Shown: positions 42,286 to 54,369, numbered from the stretch's first letter. The stretch is DNA of 64,000 bases from Pseudo-nitzschia pungens (GCA_037355855.1 CM074762.1:2976001-3040000); one strand, 5' to 3'. Notes: generated by a model from the sequence alone, not told the origin. Made by a program: numbers and translations.

Positions 42286-44572
42286 ATGGAGTCATCGGGC
42301 AATATATATCAAGGTTGCTCGGAAGCCCACCGGCAGCTGCAAGAAGAGGGAGGTGCCGATCCCACCATGGCTATCTTGCAGTGCGTCAGCGACGAGTACC
42401 AAACACTGCAAGATTCGAGGCAGGAGAACCTGAGGAGCTTCCTCCTCGTTGTCTGCGGAGGGATGATCTTCTTTATGCAATCGGGATTTGCAATGATGTG
42501 TGCGGGTTCGGTTCGTCTCAAAAACGTTCAGAACACCATGCTGAAGAATCTGTTGGACGCCTGCGGGGCGGCCTTGGCCTTTTATCTGGTTGGTACGTTG
42601 ACTTGCTACTCGTAACACTGCCTCTATTGATTCAGAGATTCGATTCGATTGAATTCGATTCCATTCCATCCGATCCGAGGGAGAGGGATGGCGTTGCGAC
42701 TGGGATTCCGATGATTCATTTCAATTGGATCGTGGGAATCAACAAATCATGGTTGGAACCATTTTGTGCAGTACCGTCTCATTGTTTCATTCCGTATAGC
42801 CTCGTCTCATTTCCTTTGCAAACTCATATTATATATATATATATATATATATACTGTATTTTGTACAACGCACTCACTTTCGAACTCCTATTTTGATTCC
42901 TTCACCCATCCTCTTTCTTCGTGCCACTCTCTGTTTTGATTCCTTCAATTACTCCTTTATTGGCAGGCTACGCATTTGCTTTTGGAAACGATCTAGACAC
43001 CGACGGAGAATCCACGGGCCGATCATTCATTGGCACGGAGAACTTCGTAAGTGTTGGGAGTTCCCCGGCCTTTTGGTTCTTTGAGTTTACATTTAGTGCC
43101 ACTAGTGTGACCATCGTAGCCGGAACCCTCGCGGAACGATGTCAGATGGCGGCATACTTGGCTTACAGTGTGGTTCTAGCGGGCTTTATCTATCCGGTGG
43201 TCGCACACTCGGTCTGGAGCGAGCAGGGATTCCTGAGCCGGACCACCGAGACTCCCTTAATGGACCAGGGCGTCATTGACTTTGCGGGAGCTGGCGTTGT
43301 CCATCTCAACGGCGGACTTATTGCACTGTACGCCACCCTCGTTCTGGGACCCCGCAGAGGACGCTTCTACGATGCACAGGGTGAACCTTTAGAGAAGCCG
43401 TTGCCCTTTCCCGGACATTCGGTCGCCCTACAGCTCCTGGGAACGATGATTCTGTGGTTTGGCTGGTTTGGATTCAATCCTGGATCCGCCCTCTTGCTCC
43501 AGGGGAATGAGAAATTCGGCGCGGTGGCGGCCAACGCTGCCGTTGCCACGGCCCTCTCGGGGGCAAGCGGAGGGATTTGCGCACTGTTTACGAACCTATG
43601 GTGGGAGGAGCGCATCACGGGAGAACCCAAATTCGTCATCCAAATGGCCATGAACGGTGCCCTCAGTGGACTAGTGGCCGTCACCAGTGGCTGCGCAGTC
43701 ATGGAGCCCTATGCTGCAATCATCACAGGGGTTGTGGCCGGGTGGCTGTACATGCTTTCCTCCAGTCTGCTCATCCGCCTGCGCATCGACGATGCCGTCA
43801 ACGCCATTCCCGTGCACATGTTCAACGGGTGCTGGGGATTGATTGCGACGGGATTATTTGCCAGCCCGGACTTGCTGGAAATCACATACATCAACCGACC
43901 CGCAGATCACCCCGGATTCTTTTACAGCTTTGGGAGAGAGAACGGCGGTCCCGATGCCAATCTACTCCTGTGCCAGATTTGTGCGGTTCTGTTCATATTA
44001 GGATGGACCTTTGTCACAATGTTTCCATTTTTCATTTGGTTGAACTATCGGTACGTGCTCTTACGGCAATTCTTTCTATTTGTCTTTGCTTGCTGTTTGC
44101 ATTTACCCTCCTCACAATGCGTCCCATTTTCATTGATTGCTACTCGTGCGATAGGGGGTGGCTGCGAGCAGACTCTCTCGAAGAACTCGTCGGTCTCGAT
44201 GTTTCGTATCATGGCCGCAGCACACACAGCGAAAACGGTGATATCAAAAAGGAATACATCGAAGCCTACAACCGATACAAGGGCACGATCCGGAATCGCC
44301 ACCATGGGCACAACAACACAAACCCCGATCGGGAGCAGTTGCCCTTTGCACGAATATCGTCCGACGATGACGTGGAACACCATACGATCGATGCCTCGAC
44401 CGATAATTCACACGCCGACGTGACCAGTGGTATCAACCACCGAATATTAATTTCTCACTCCAAAGAGGAGGACACGTCTACAAAGTCAACGAGTCACAGG
44501 GACTCTAAAGAAGATCTCATGAGAGAAGGCATCTCGGCAGGTGACGAGCCTCCTAATGGACACTATCATTGA
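42286..44572 (+). CDS. AMT1: AMT1-type ammonium transporter
   Basis: Three exons, 42286-42592, 42967-44050 and 44155-44572, with GT-AG introns of 374 and 104 bp; the product is 602 residues. The family signature DFAGAGVVHLNGG lies at 207-219, with the pore histidines H215 and H386 (AIPVHMFNGCWG). Eleven hydrophobic segments are expected between about residues 48 and 455: for example SFLLVVCGGMIFFMQSGFAM in exon 1, then GSSPAFWFFEFTF and FPGHSVALQLLGTMILWFGW. The second splice junction falls just before GWLRADSLEELVGLDVSYHG, the conserved AMT cytosolic start after the last helix. The C-terminal tail is long, His/Asp/Ser-rich and hydrophilic. It should import NH4+ at the plasma membrane, typically induced by nitrogen limitation in diatoms. 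Intron 1 contains a TA microsatellite. Confidence 0.96.
42830..42853. repeat. (TA)n microsatellite in AMT intron 1
   Basis: Twelve perfect AT units inside the 374-bp first intron of the ammonium transporter gene. Confidence 0.95.
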
Positions 44573-44845
44573 CGCAGAATGGAAATGCGAACGAAATGAA
44601 ATGTTATAACTGCACATAGAAACAGCACGTACCAACAGCACGCAATGGTATCCTGTACATTAAGCATTATTACAGTCGAAATCTCCAACTCAAAGCCGAC
44701 ATAAATAGTTATAAAATAACTGCAAATGAACAAACTCGGTGATTTTTTGAGTTTTGTAGGATCTGCCATTTCACCCGTTTTGTGGTTCGTTCTTGCTTTT
44801 GGGTTCTGTACTGTCTAGTACTGTCCGACTCTCTTTTGCAGTATT

Positions 44846-45850
44846 TTACGCGGCGGTAGTGAAGAGTTTCTTGGCCGGCTCCAAGACGTCGATGTACCCC
44901 TTGAATCCCTCCGGAAGCATCACCGTATCTCCCGGCAGGCATCGCTGTGAGGTCCCGGTGGCAATGTCGTGAACGTTCAGGGCACCCTCCAAAAGGTGGA
45001 AAAACGATTTTCTAGCCAGGGGAGTGGTGACGGGAATGAAGGCGCGTTCGGATGCCCAGACTCCCACGGTGGTCGGACCAATGTCGTAGATGGTCTTGTA
45101 GGAAATTTCCGGAGCGCTGGCACCGTAGAGTGGATCGAAGCCGTGCTGGTTGGGAGTCAGCAGGTGGGGCGCAAAAGTGTGGTATCCATCGACCCGGACC
45201 CGAATGACGGGATCCGTCTCCTCGATGTAGTCATGGGCGTTGACTGCCCAGATTTTGTGGATCGGCGCATGGACGTCCCATCGACCGGTGTGTCCCTTAG
45301 GGATGATCACCGTGTCACCGGGACCAAAATAGTGCTTGGTCCCGTCCGCATCGCCGAGCATTCCGTGGCCATCGAGGACGTAAAAGATTTCCGTGTGTGC
45401 CTTTTGATTGGGTGAGGGCCATCCTCCCTCCGAGCAGTACCAGGCTCCGGCCCCGAGCATGCCGTCGTCGGCGAGTTTGCGGGTGGCATCCTGGGGTGTT
45501 CCCCAGTCTTTGGTGGCTCGGGGTCCCTTTGAGACCAATTGGTCGAGGCTAAAATGGTCGAGGGGAGCATGGTGGACGCCAGGTTCTCCTTCCGCAACTG
45601 CTGTAGCTGGTTCGGGAACCGAAGGCGAGGACGATTCCGTAGGACCAGACCAGTATCCCCAATTGGTGCGTTCTGAACTGGAAACAACAGCAAAAGAATT
45701 GTCGCCACCGGAGAGTTCCTCCAGGTAGGCAGATGCGAGTGAGCTCGGAAGCCCACGGAAGCCGGTCTGCGGCTGTTGAAAGGCCGAAGACTGTCCCCCA
45801 AGCAGGAGAACGATCGAAGAAACGGCAATGGACCGAACAAACATGGTCAT
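44846..45850 (-). CDS. Plastid-type bicupin (Cupin_3-like)
   Basis: A single exon of 334 residues from ATG 45850. The N-terminus is a signal peptide (VRSIAVSSIVLLLGG) ending in SSAFQ at about 21-25, an ASAF-type motif with the obligatory Phe that directs diatom proteins into the plastid. Two cupin barrels follow. The first is GAWYCSEGGWP, TEIFYVLDGHGMLGDADG and HYFGPGDTVIIPKGHTG (about 135-205). The second is KSFFHLLEGALNV and CLPGDTVMLPEGFKG (about 275-325). The first resembles the Cupin_3 domain found in ureidoglycine aminohydrolase-like proteins; its metal ligands look only partly conserved and the second barrel less so. Reaction unknown. It is divergent from the next gene, with a 661-bp shared upstream region rich in the GTAAGGTTA motif. 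Confidence 0.84.
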   Translation of the reverse strand: MTMFVRSIAVSSIVLLLGGQSSAFQQPQTGFRGLPSSLASAYLEELSGGDNSFAVVSSSERTNWGYWSGPTESSSPSVPEPATAVAEGEPGVHHAPLDHFSLDQLVSKGPRATKDWGTPQDATRKLADDGMLGAGAWYCSEGGWPSPNQKAHTEIFYVLDGHGMLGDADGTKHYFGPGDTVIIPKGHTGRWDVHAPIHKIWAVNAHDYIEETDPVIRVRVDGYHTFAPHLLTPNQHGFDPLYGASAPEISYKTIYDIGPTTVGVWASERAFIPVTTPLARKSFFHLLEGALNVHDIATGTSQRCLPGDTVMLPEGFKGYIDVLEPAKKLFTTAA

Positions 45851-46511
45851 CCGATTGATATTATCTGTCGCAACTCTGTGTATGCCTTCTGTGCGATAAA
45901 TTTACCACTTCTGAGGGATGCAAAAAATAATCTTACTGTTGTCGTTGGTTTTTCGAAAAAGTGGGTCGAGTGAGAGTCCGATCGTCAGTGACGTTTTCCA
46001 CTTTTACCCCATTTTTTCTGAGATTGGCGGATCCCGTTCTTATTTATTCAATCACGCGAAGGACATCGTTCCGAGCAGAGTCGAATGAATCGTTAACATA
46101 TCATACGTACATATTTTACATAAGAAGTAAGAATATCTTTTCAGTTTTTATTTTATTTTTACTTGTGTGAGGTAAGTTACCGTAAGATTATTACCTACCG
46201 GTAGGGGTAAAATCCTACCGGTAGAGTAACCTTACGGTAATTAGGAGTACAAGTACTACGGTATGGGTAAAATTACCTGGTAACCTTACTCGGTAAGGTT
46301 AATCTTACTCGTATTGGATCCTGATGACATCAGACAGGTGCCAAATTTTGCATACCGGTACGTAAGGTTGTTACTGTACTAGTCGTACAAGTACCGACTT
46401 CCCATCAGTTCGAGATTCGAGACATTCGATAGATCCAGACAGCAGACAATCCTACAATTCCTGGTAACCGATTGGACAATCCAACCAGCCGACTCCACGA
46501 ACCAACCTAGA
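45851..46511. other. Shared upstream region of two divergent genes
   Basis: Bidirectional intergenic region between the cupin gene (-) and the multi-pass membrane protein (+). Its distal half holds a dense cluster of short motifs (separate entry). No coding sequence. Confidence 0.6.
46171..46310. promoter_or_regulatory. Dense cluster of GTAAGGTTA-family and CTACCGGTAG palindromes
   Basis: In about 140 bp I read GGTAAGTTACC (46171-46181), GTAAGATTA (46182-46190), CTACCGGTAG twice (46195-46204 and 46215-46224), TAACCTTAC twice (46227-46235 and 46281-46289), GTAAGGTTA (46293-46301) and TAATCTTAC (46300-46308). The motifs occur in both orientations. A regulatory role is inferred only from density and position, 200-340 bp upstream of the plus-strand ATG. 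Confidence 0.45.
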
Positions 46512-48266
46512 ATGGGAGGCAGCGACGATGTAGATGTCAACAATGAGTCATTCTGCGATGCTCCAAAGAAACAAATAACCGCCAAAATGGACCGAGACGA
46601 GGCAAAAGTCGGCGAGTTCTTGGGTGGAAAGGTTTGGAGGTCCGACCCTTCCCACTGGATCGTCAAATCCGTTTGGGTCCTTCTAGCTGTCGCGAGTTTG
46701 GTCGTTGTGTGGTACGCGGACGAGGTGCTGGTGCGGATGCCTTGTTCTCACATTCGAATACCGTTTCCCGCGCAACCCCAACGAGACGAGGACGACGAGT
46801 TTGGATACCATGCATGTGTGCGAGATCGCAGGGATCGATTCGAGGCATACGACAATTTGTTGATTCAAACCGACCAACCGAAAGGTGGTGGTATGGAGTA
46901 TGGACAGTGGTGCTTGAGGGTGTTGCAACAAACCTTGGGGTTGTCTCCCGCTACCACAACGAAGATTGTGGCACTGGCCACGATTGTATATGGTTGCGTC
47001 TTGGTAGCGATGTGGTCCTTGGAATGCACGGGTTGCCTCATTCCCGTGCAACGCTTCTTGGCCACCAACAACGAGGACTGCTACAACGACATGTTCTCCG
47101 AACCGAGGAGACGGCGGCGACGGTGCTCAAAGTCCGATGCGGGGATGCAAAGTGACGTCGACCCAATCGCAAGCGAAACTGTATGGATCAAACGACCGGG
47201 GAACACCGTCAGCAATAGCACGTACTTTGTGGGTTCGATATTGATTTTGTGTTCTCTGTGGCGTGGAAGCGAAGAATCACCGGGGCCGGGGGAAACATGC
47301 GTATCCTTGGAGGACAAACCCATACAGTTGGAGGTTTTCTCCCCGTTGTCGTCTACTCCTACCACCTTTTGGTACTCCGATGGACTATTTGGCACCATGA
47401 TGTTTGTATTGGCGGTCTCGTCCACTCTTTGGCATGCCTGGAACGTTCCCTGGGTTCATTACGTTGACCTCTGGTCCATGGATAATTCCATTCTCTACCT
47501 CGTGGCGAGGCATCTCAGCCTTTTGATGTTTTACCATGCGTCCGGCAACGACCACGACAACGGCCACGGCCACGGCCACGGCCACGACGCAGATACCGAT
47601 CCCAACAGCATCTTTGGCACGAGCATGCTAGTCCGAATGCCAATACGAGCGGCCTCCTTCGTGCTGCAACGACCGGTCGTGACACGACTGGCGAAAGCTA
47701 TCAACACCCATCCGATTGACGTTGCTCTTGTCACGGTGTACATGGCACTGATCATAGCTTCTGCGATCGATTACTTTTACCACATGGCCTGGAAACTCCG
47801 ATATTTGCACGGCGGGTGCGGCTTTAGCGTCCGGAGGCGGTTGTCTTCGAACAGCAACGTCTGGACCAAGGGGCACTTCCCGATCCGAATCAGAGAAGTC
47901 TGCGCCTTTGCGTCCCTACCATTCCTTCTGGTAGGAATTCCCCTCGCGGGGTTACAGTTATTGGGTGACGATCACGCCTTTGCTGGATCCCTCGGGACCG
48001 GGAGGATCGCACAACGAACGCTGGTCGTCGGGTGGACCTACCGGTTGCTGGAACGGTGGGCTTTGGACGGATCCCCGTGCCGGTCATCGTCGAACGAAGA
48101 AAAGGACGAAAGCGATTCCGTGACGATTGTGATTGTCAATGCGGTGCTGTCGCCGACGGCCATATTGCATTGGACAACGGGGATTACCTTGATAGCAGGA
48201 TACGTGCAGGCCAGGTCCGTAGAGCAGGAGTGTCTCGTCTCGCAGGGAACGAGTTGCTTACGGTAA
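46512..48266 (+). CDS. Multi-pass membrane protein, possibly CREST/ceramidase-like
   Basis: A single exon of 584 residues from ATG 46512. Seven or eight hydrophobic segments are visible: about 48-70, 155-178, 235-250, 292-313, 326-346, 400-427, 460-485 and 545-572. Around the fourth, VSSTLWHAW is followed by HYVDLWSMD; the last segment has AILHWTTG. An S-x3-H, then D, then H order is the signature of the CREST superfamily (alkaline ceramidase, PAQR, TMEM8), whose members are membrane metal-dependent hydrolases or receptors. This match is weak and based on spacing only. A His-rich loop (DNGHGHGHGHD, about 354-364, made by CGGCCA DNA repeats) may bind metal. An acidic N-terminus precedes the first segment and no signal peptide is seen. 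No orthologue is recognised. Confidence 0.7.
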   Translation: MGGSDDVDVNNESFCDAPKKQITAKMDRDEAKVGEFLGGKVWRSDPSHWIVKSVWVLLAVASLVVVWYADEVLVRMPCSHIRIPFPAQPQRDEDDEFGYHACVRDRRDRFEAYDNLLIQTDQPKGGGMEYGQWCLRVLQQTLGLSPATTTKIVALATIVYGCVLVAMWSLECTGCLIPVQRFLATNNEDCYNDMFSEPRRRRRRCSKSDAGMQSDVDPIASETVWIKRPGNTVSNSTYFVGSILILCSLWRGSEESPGPGETCVSLEDKPIQLEVFSPLSSTPTTFWYSDGLFGTMMFVLAVSSTLWHAWNVPWVHYVDLWSMDNSILYLVARHLSLLMFYHASGNDHDNGHGHGHGHDADTDPNSIFGTSMLVRMPIRAASFVLQRPVVTRLAKAINTHPIDVALVTVYMALIIASAIDYFYHMAWKLRYLHGGCGFSVRRRLSSNSNVWTKGHFPIRIREVCAFASLPFLLVGIPLAGLQLLGDDHAFAGSLGTGRIAQRTLVVGWTYRLLERWALDGSPCRSSSNEEKDESDSVTIVIVNAVLSPTAILHWTTGITLIAGYVQARSVEQECLVSQGTSCLR

Positions 48267-48960
48267 CTTAAAAAACAAATAGAAGAGCCCACCGGAATTG
48301 AGATGCATAACTTTGGATGATGGTTGGTTCCCGTTTTGTTGACCGAAGCTGGCTCTCCCAGCTAAGCCAAGTCATAGAGAATTCTACAATATGCGCACCA
48401 CGGTTGATCGCTTTCAAAGATTGTTGTCGTTGAGTTGCAGCGAGAAATTCTACGTTCCAGACAACTATTCTGTATCTGAAGGCCATTCCCGGTTCCTGAC
48501 GCAACAATCATCCTCGTGATATTCCAATAATGGTGAATTGTTTATGGATGATTCGTTCGTGCCAAGCAGTCAGCAACGCCTGACCTAACATTCATTACAC
48601 GGATGACATTATGGTACGATTGAACGCGCTGCACTACACCAACGCCAACGACGGGTATAGTTCAAAACCCTTTCTATCTGGGAGAGGGAAATAATTATTT
48701 GCGTGATACCTTTCCCAATAATGCATGCTTATGCAATTGGGCTGATCGCCTGATAGCACACGATAACGAAGTTCGGAAATTCGACTTACTGATGGACTGC
48801 AATATATCAACAAATGGATGGGTTGAACGACACTTTTTTTCGGTTGCAAATAATCCATACAAAATTTCAAACTAAGTGATTCTATTATACGATGTGTGTC
48901 AGACAAGTTTTTGAGGCAAAGACAAGTTTTCGAGGCAAAAAAAGGAGTTTATCGAAGTTA
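48267..48960. other. Intergenic, 3' to 3' between convergent genes
   Basis: No gene, repeat or motif of note was seen in these 694 bases between the membrane protein (+) and the WD40-type gene (-). Confidence 0.5.
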
Positions 48961-51900
48961 TCAGAGTACGTGTTTTCGGACAAATGGTCCGACGACCCAG
49001 TCACTATCGTCGGCGTCATCGCCTTCCACCGCGCGTTGAAGGACGCGTTTGGAGTCGGCCTCGTTCACGGAGAGTAGCAAACCTGCGAGCCAAAAGGCCT
49101 CCTTTCGTCCCTGTTCTCCTTCCGCCAGACACTCGGTGGCGATTCTCCGGACCAATTCGATTCGACCGAAGCTCAAAAGATACGCTCCAACGCACACCAA
49201 TAGGCTAGTGGGTCCACTTCCCATGTCGAATGACAACGGTGACGGCGAGAGCCCACGGGATTGATCGATCGCACGGATGGCATCTACTCCGTAGACTTCA
49301 ACAACTTCCTCCAAGCGATCGACAAAACCATATCGCATGCACAGGTCGATCGTCGTTTCCAAAGAGATTCCGTTGAGATTAAGGGCAAGGTTTGGAACTC
49401 CTCTTCGTTCCAAGAACGTCGCAAGAGCCTCGTGATCGATATCGGGTACCGCATCAAACCATTGTTCGGCCTTCGAATGATAGTCGCTTCCAGCGGAAAT
49501 CAAGGTCCCGATCCGGAGCAACGGGAAACCCAGCGGGATAGCTACGATGCCCACTGTAGTGGATAGTACAAGGCTTCCATTTTGGTATCCCAGTACTTCA
49601 GGGTGATGAAGTGGCACGGGAACTGTGGGTGGAGTGAGCGAGTCGTAGTTGGTGACGATGGATGCGTCTGGCAGGATCGGCACGTTGCAACTGGCCAGTG
49701 TGAAGGAGTCAATATGGCAAGCGCCTTCTCCACTGCAATTACCAAGGAAGATACATCGAACGGAATTTTTGGTGGTGCAGTACAGCACACCGTGGATGAA
49801 TTTCGCGCTAATGACACTGTCACTGTCCGTCGTTGCAACCATGACAGTGCCTAGTATGACGAAGTTTGGTTCGTCCGAAAGATACACTGATACCCTACCA
49901 TTTATTACTATTGCGCACAGCTTTCCGTCATCATCCCAGGCAACAATATCCGGACAGGGAAAAGCGGGACCGGAACTGATGTACACCGATGCACTCTCTT
50001 CTTCATGTTCCTTCTTCTTAGTGTAAAAGTAGGAGATTCCCTCGTCAGTTTCGTCAAACTTGCTCCCCACACACAATACTGGGCCTCCGAAGAGGATCGT
50101 GGGAGGATTGCGGTTTCCGGTCCGTAACGTAAGTTGTCCCAGATTGGATACGGCTGCGCTGCCAATAGTCTCGTCTCCCTCGCTTGTAGATCCCACCAGC
50201 ATTCTCAATTCTATCCAAGGCGCTTTTTTCTGGAGCTGTTCGGTAGCGGCACGTTCCTCTGCCTCCGGATCTGTTTCGTCGAGAATAATGTCCATGGGGG
50301 ACGTCGCAGTTGTGGGTTCGTCATCGTTGTCATCGTCAATTTCTACATCAGCAGTGGCCAAGGCAGTCTGCGATCCTTTCTTGTCTTTCTTTTTTCCCCA
50401 GCCGAAATGCATTTTTTTGGAAACCTTTTTCTTTGTACCTTTGAAGGCGATTTTCCCTGCACCAACAGAAGCCTATGCAAGAAAAAAAAATAGATGCGCA
50501 CAACGAGCTTCATTAGAAGGTGCCGTCGTTTTGAAACATGGGTGGACGACACAAGTGAAGAATGTTCGATCGATGCAAAGACAAGATGAACGGACGAAGT
50601 ATCAATGCGATAGAAATTGCCATACCTTGAGCGGAGTCGACGATCCTTGCACCATGCCGACGGCAACCTTTTCGGTCAATCGCGACATTCCCTTGAGACC
50701 CTTCTTTCCCAGTTTGCCGGTGTCCTTTCCGAGGTCCATCAATCCCTCAACGGTCTTGAATTTCCCCGCCGTATCCGCCACTGCCTTAGCCCCCTTTTTG
50801 TAGGTCTTTCCAAGGTTCTTGATCATTTTGTCAGCCGTGTAGGGATCTCCTCCCTTCCTGGCCTCCGGCGCGCCAAGGTTGGTCCCGGCCTTCAGGGCCT
50901 CGTCCTGCTCGGGATCGTACAGCAAGGCAAAGACATCGTCGTCACCAACCCACGCAAAAGATGTGATTCCAGTCCCACTCGCCACCAATGGATCTCTATG
51001 GTGGCTCGTGTTGACATTATTGCTGCTTCGGTTGCGGTTCTTGTCCTTGACGGTTTCCAGGAGGACCGACACGCTGAGAACCTCGTACCTCATTTCGTCG
51101 TTCCACCAACAGCACACGAATCGACCCGAGGGACTCGCAAGAAACCGGGGTGGGTTTCGGACCGATCGATTGTTGCGAATCTCCAGGGGCAGATGGAGTG
51201 GCGGCGGGGACTCGTACACCACCGAGGTAATTTTTTGTGCAACGCTGTGTTGCTTGGTGGTGCCGCGAAGGACACTTCCCGTGAGACCGCTGACGACGTT
51301 GTCGGCGGTTAAACCGCGTCCGATGCTGAAGCTAGGAATGTAGAATTCCATTTTGCCAATCGGATTGACGCGGTCAACTTCCAGCAAGGTGCTGCCACTT
51401 CTGTTGCTGCCGTTCTGCCCGCCGTCGTCATCCAGTAGAGGCGGCGGATCCAATGGGCTGTAGGAGAGTTGCCCTCCCTGTACCGACAGGACCGACTTGC
51501 CCATGTTTCCGGCGTTGGCATTAAAATAGACAAATCGCGTTCCCGGCGAGGGGACTCCGTTCCATCCTTCCAAAAGCTTGATCACTTGGATCCCGATGGA
51601 AGTCACCACATAAACGGTGGACGAGTCTTGGAGGCTCTCGCATCGGATGGATTGCACCTTGAAGTGGGGCTGGTTTTGGTTCGCAACACCTATTTCTGCA
51701 TCGCCGGAGTAGCTGTCGCGGTCTTCCAGATGCAGGTCCCGGACCATGACCCGCGGGAGGTTTACACTCCACACAATCGTGGCCGGGAACGGATTCTTCG
51801 CGGAGGAGTTTGTGTTGTTAAGAGGTGCTACCGACACACGCAATTCTCCATCCTTGGTCACCAGGAGGCTCGCAACGCTGTCGGTCGGGAATGCCTCGTG

Positions 51901-53331
51901 GAGCCATCCGGGGAAGACCACGTGCGACAGCCCTTCGTGGGAAAATTGCGTGACGAGTAGCGGATCGGGTTGGAGCGTTGGTGACTGCGGCCGTGGCTCG
52001 CGGATCACAGCGGCCAGGTTCCACACAAAGAGCTTGCACTTGAGTTTTGGGGTGGGATTCGCCCAAAAAAACAAGTCTCGAAAGGCATCGTATCGAAAAT
52101 TGAGGTGTTTCATGCTGGTGCTTGCAGAAGCCAGAAAGCTCTCGCTCGTTTGGATCAGCACGGACCCCCCCTCCATGCGGGCAAGCGGAGGCCTGGATTC
52201 GATTGTAGACACATCGACCAAATAGGCAACATCTTTTCTCGTCAAACAAATGACGGTCTGTCGCTTGTTCCGGTGTTTTTGGTTGTTGGTTCCTATATTA
52301 CTGCTCATGGCCTCCCGCGGGTCGTATGGGTAGGGATTGGCTGGGATTATGCGAAGAATGGCGTCGGACATCTTGGGATTGTCCGTAAAGCCCTTGACCG
52401 GAACGGTCTTCGAGGATTTGCCTCCTGCTGCGTTCCACCTGACGGATCTGACCACTGTTTTTAACTTCCAATCGTAGATGCGGAGACTCCCATCCGCAAA
52501 GGCCAGGAGAATCCTCGTCCGGGATACCGGTACCACCGCATTAGAAGACAGATCCGAAGCCACGGAACAGCTCTTGGGAGTGACATCCGCGATCACGGCA
52601 GCGGGAGCAGCAAGCTCCGGATTCGCACCCCGGGTTTGCAAATCGACAATCAGAATCCTGTTCGGACAGTGGATCATCAGGTACGACCAGCTGCTCTTTT
52701 CGTTGTTTTTGACTCGGCTCTCGATGTCATCGTTTGCAGCAAATCCACTCCAGTACAGGGAGGATTGGTCCAAAAAGGTCAGCTGCACGACGGATCCCAG
52801 GTGCTTTTGCGGCGACGATGCCTTCGCGTCGGAACCTCCGGATTCGTAAAAGGCCAATGCTTCCGCCACCAGTTCGGCCAGGGACATTGTCAGGACGATT
52901 CGTCGCGTCTTTGTGTCCTGGATCACCACCCACGTTGTCTCGTCGACGTTGCTGTTTGTTCCGTTGTGGCTGCTGTTTCCGACGAGGCCGTAACCGACTT
53001 CTCCGCTGCCTCCATCGTCCCGCGTCGAAACCACCGCGTAAGCGACCCACGATTTGCTGGGATGCAGCGTCGCGTGATGAATCTTATAGCTGCCACTTCC
53101 GCTGGTAGCACCTCCCGATGCCTCGAAGGCAAAGGGAGCCAGTGGATGGCTCGCCACCAGAGATTCGTAGAGGGCATCCCGCGCGGCATCACCCGCTGCG
53201 GATGAAACTCCCGATCCGGTGGTCTGTTCCGCGAGATCGACGGAGATAGCGTGATCGTGGCGCTGCTGCTGCATCATCATGACCGATACGGGGGGATCCA
53301 GGACGCGGATCAGCTTGGGTTTCGTCTTCAT
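48961..53331 (-). CDS. Large WD40-type protein resembling TSET/TPLATE subunit TWD40-2
   Basis: Two exons, 53331-50626 and 50472-48961, with a 153-bp GT-AG intron in phase 0, give 1405 residues. ATG 53331 (MKTKPKLIRVLDPP) is used; the frame opens further up at TTG only. The first part has beta-propeller-like pieces: LHPSKSWVAYAVVS, RTRILLAFADGSLRIYDWK and AVIREPRPQSP near KLFVWNLA. These resemble in order the start of plant TWD40-2. A Lys/Gly-rich helical linker (about 840-920, spanning the intron) joins a second propeller-like part (GGPVLCVGSK, GYQNGSLVLSTT). The C-terminal 180 residues are alpha-solenoid-like. TWD40-2 belongs to the TPLATE/TSET adaptor complex in endocytosis; COPI alpha or other WD40 coat proteins are alternatives. 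The assignment is by eye. Confidence 0.8.
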
Positions 53332-54369
53332 GGTGTCGGTTGACGGGCGTTCGGTGTTGGCCAAAGCGCGATTGGAGTTCGGGGAGCAAAACTATTCTTG
53401 CTTGCTTGGAGTGACGATGATCTTAGTGTGAGCACAAAAGTGTAATGATGTTTCTCAACGAATTCCGAGGTTCCCGAGAGGATCGATGTCCATCGTCAAT
53501 CGTTACTCCTTCCATTGGTTGCAATACCGGTATGGACCCGGTTCTGGGTTGCGAGTTGCGATGTCAAAAATCAATAGTCAAATAATTTCCTCGTCATTTC
53601 AAAAAATTGAAAAATCCTTGTTTTTCAAAAACGAGCACCAAGGCGGCAAGAAACAAGAAACCTTGCTTTCCATAATTGAAATCTTCATTAGGGATAAGGT
53701 AAGTTACTAATAGTTTCGATTTTGATTTCGACTCATCAGACCATCGCCGAAACCGCGAACCCGTTGCGGTGGGATTGAGTGACGGTAAATCATCAAAATG
53801 GTCAAAATCTCGATGCAACACCGAATGAATCAATCATGCCTGGAACGCTCCAAAACTTGAGTTTCAATCAATATGAAAGGACCTGACTTCTTATCCACTA
53901 TTCCCACGGTGGTTGTGAGTTGTCACGCAGATTCTTCTGTAACATCGGTTTCGTGTCTTAGAAACGAAACCGATGAGCACATCACGGAACTCTCCACCTC
54001 TACCTCCACTCTGCTCTCTTGGTTTCTGAAACCGTTTTTCGTTCATCGCTGATGGACAGTCGTTTTTCCGACGTTTCCGACCCCTCGTTGGCCCACTGTA
54101 CACGTACTGGTAAGACTTACTGTCATATACTCCAATCTGACCTAAGACTGAAACGAACGAAGAGCAAAGAAAACGACCATGCCAATTCAATTCATCCACA
54201 ATGTGTCCTACCTGGTGGTGCGGTCCTTTGTTGGTGTCTTGGTCTTCCAGGCTCAAGAGCAAAACTACACGACACAAAACAGCACAACACCAAGCAAAAA
54301 CTCCAAAACTTCCGAACGATACAAACGCAGAACAAATTCACAAATCCGCTTTCAAGAACATTCAACACG
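53332..54369. other. Intergenic between divergent genes
   Basis: Upstream of the WD40-type gene (-) and of the Ser-Pro membrane protein (+). Open frame continues upstream of ATG 54370 to 54019 but looks non-coding (Lys/Gln/Thr-rich without pattern). GATAAGGTAAGTTAC lies at 53692-53706. No gene is seen. Confidence 0.45.
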
